Part shown: one piece after another, positions 63,823 to 64,000 of the stretch
Numbering within the stretch: position 1 is the stretch's first letter
How the letters are laid out: every line of letters begins with the position of its first letter
DNA from: Candidatus Mediterraneibacter avicola
Lineage (GTDB): Bacteria > Bacillota > Clostridia > Lachnospirales > Lachnospiraceae
Assembly (NCBI GenBank): GCA_019115385.1
Contig: DXDR01000093.1
Coordinates: 20,748-84,747, forward strand
Direction: 5' to 3'
Length of the DNA stretch: 64,000 nt
The notes under the pieces: generated by a model
Seen by the model: only the letters and a program-made list of their open reading frames with translations
What the model was told of the DNA's origin: nothing
Database searches by the model: none
Program-made: the position numbers and the translations under genes

Positions 63823-64000
63823 GACACGCCCCCTTTCTACAAACCATTTTCATATTTATTATGGTTTCCAAAGTTAGTGTATAATTATTATTGGCAAAGA
63901 TAGGAATTATTCCTAAATAAAAAGGAAGTAGAGAAAATCCCCACTTCCCAATCATACAGTTTTTCTTTATGATGTTAGTTGCTAATCAAACACGTAAAGG
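63823..64000. other. Right-edge intergenic sequence with a small hairpin
   Basis: AT-rich. GGAAGT (63924-63929) and ACTTCC (63943-63948) pair around a 13-base loop, with CTTCCTTTTTATTT on the minus strand, so it may be the terminator of a minus-strand gene beyond the window. TAGGAATTATTCCTA (63901-63915) is a short palindrome. Confidence 0.4.

Overview
The window looks like a gut Lachnospiraceae (Clostridia) chromosome. The reasons are AGGAGG-type ribosome sites, a GH31 alpha-glucosidase that reads like the characterised Blautia (Ruminococcus) obeum enzyme, large surface glycosidases ending in a QTGD sorting motif, a bile salt hydrolase, and moderate GC with AT-rich promoters. There are no rRNA or tRNA genes, no CRISPR array and no complete transposon.

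1-32 kb is an arabinan/arabinofuranose utilisation locus. The left edge carries a YtfQRT-type furanose importer (binding lipoprotein, double-ABC ATPase, start of the permease). Five large minus-strand genes (26.2 to 5.9 kb) encode secreted or wall-anchored proteins built from LamG, atrophied Ig, FIVAR and GH43 modules, one with a CBM42/AbfB arabinose-binding domain. A sixth wall protein (beta-helix type) follows as its own unit. Control is double: an AraR-type GntR repressor (26.7 kb) and a three-component sensor made of a histidine kinase, a YtfQ-like sugar-binding lipoprotein and an AraC-type response regulator (32.0-27.8 kb). The importer and glycosidase promoters share the same architecture (distal block, palindrome, -35 at identical spacing), but the glycosidase promoter has a run of eight G in its 16-base spacer, a candidate phase-variation switch.

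32-44 kb is mostly housekeeping and transport: GH31 alpha-glucosidase, pyruvate kinase with an AEC permease, a spermidine/putrescine importer (potA with a large insertion in its TOBE domain, potB, fused potC-potD), and a heavy-metal efflux set (P-type ATPase, separate HMA protein, ArsR-AraC fusion regulator, 26-base operator).

44-64 kb holds a 1193-residue MacB-like ABC protein coupled to a second-type DnaK, an acetyltransferase, a membrane-tethered ECF-type sigma factor with a 49-residue leader gene, a ThrE exporter, a bile salt hydrolase whose C-terminus is encoded by a repeat element, an RlmI-type methyltransferase, a MarR/MATE pair, a surface protein with a frameshifted upstream gene under the same ECF-like promoter as the sigma operon, an XRE/ABC-2 exporter operon, and at the right edge an Xre regulator broken by a 5-base duplication.

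A family of GGGG-centred palindromes (GGGGTCAGGCCCC or GGGGACAGTCCCC followed by TTTTGACGAAGTTNTCTGA-like sequence) occurs at four places near gene ends. Starts given here were chosen by ribosome-site position and often differ from the longest reading frame.
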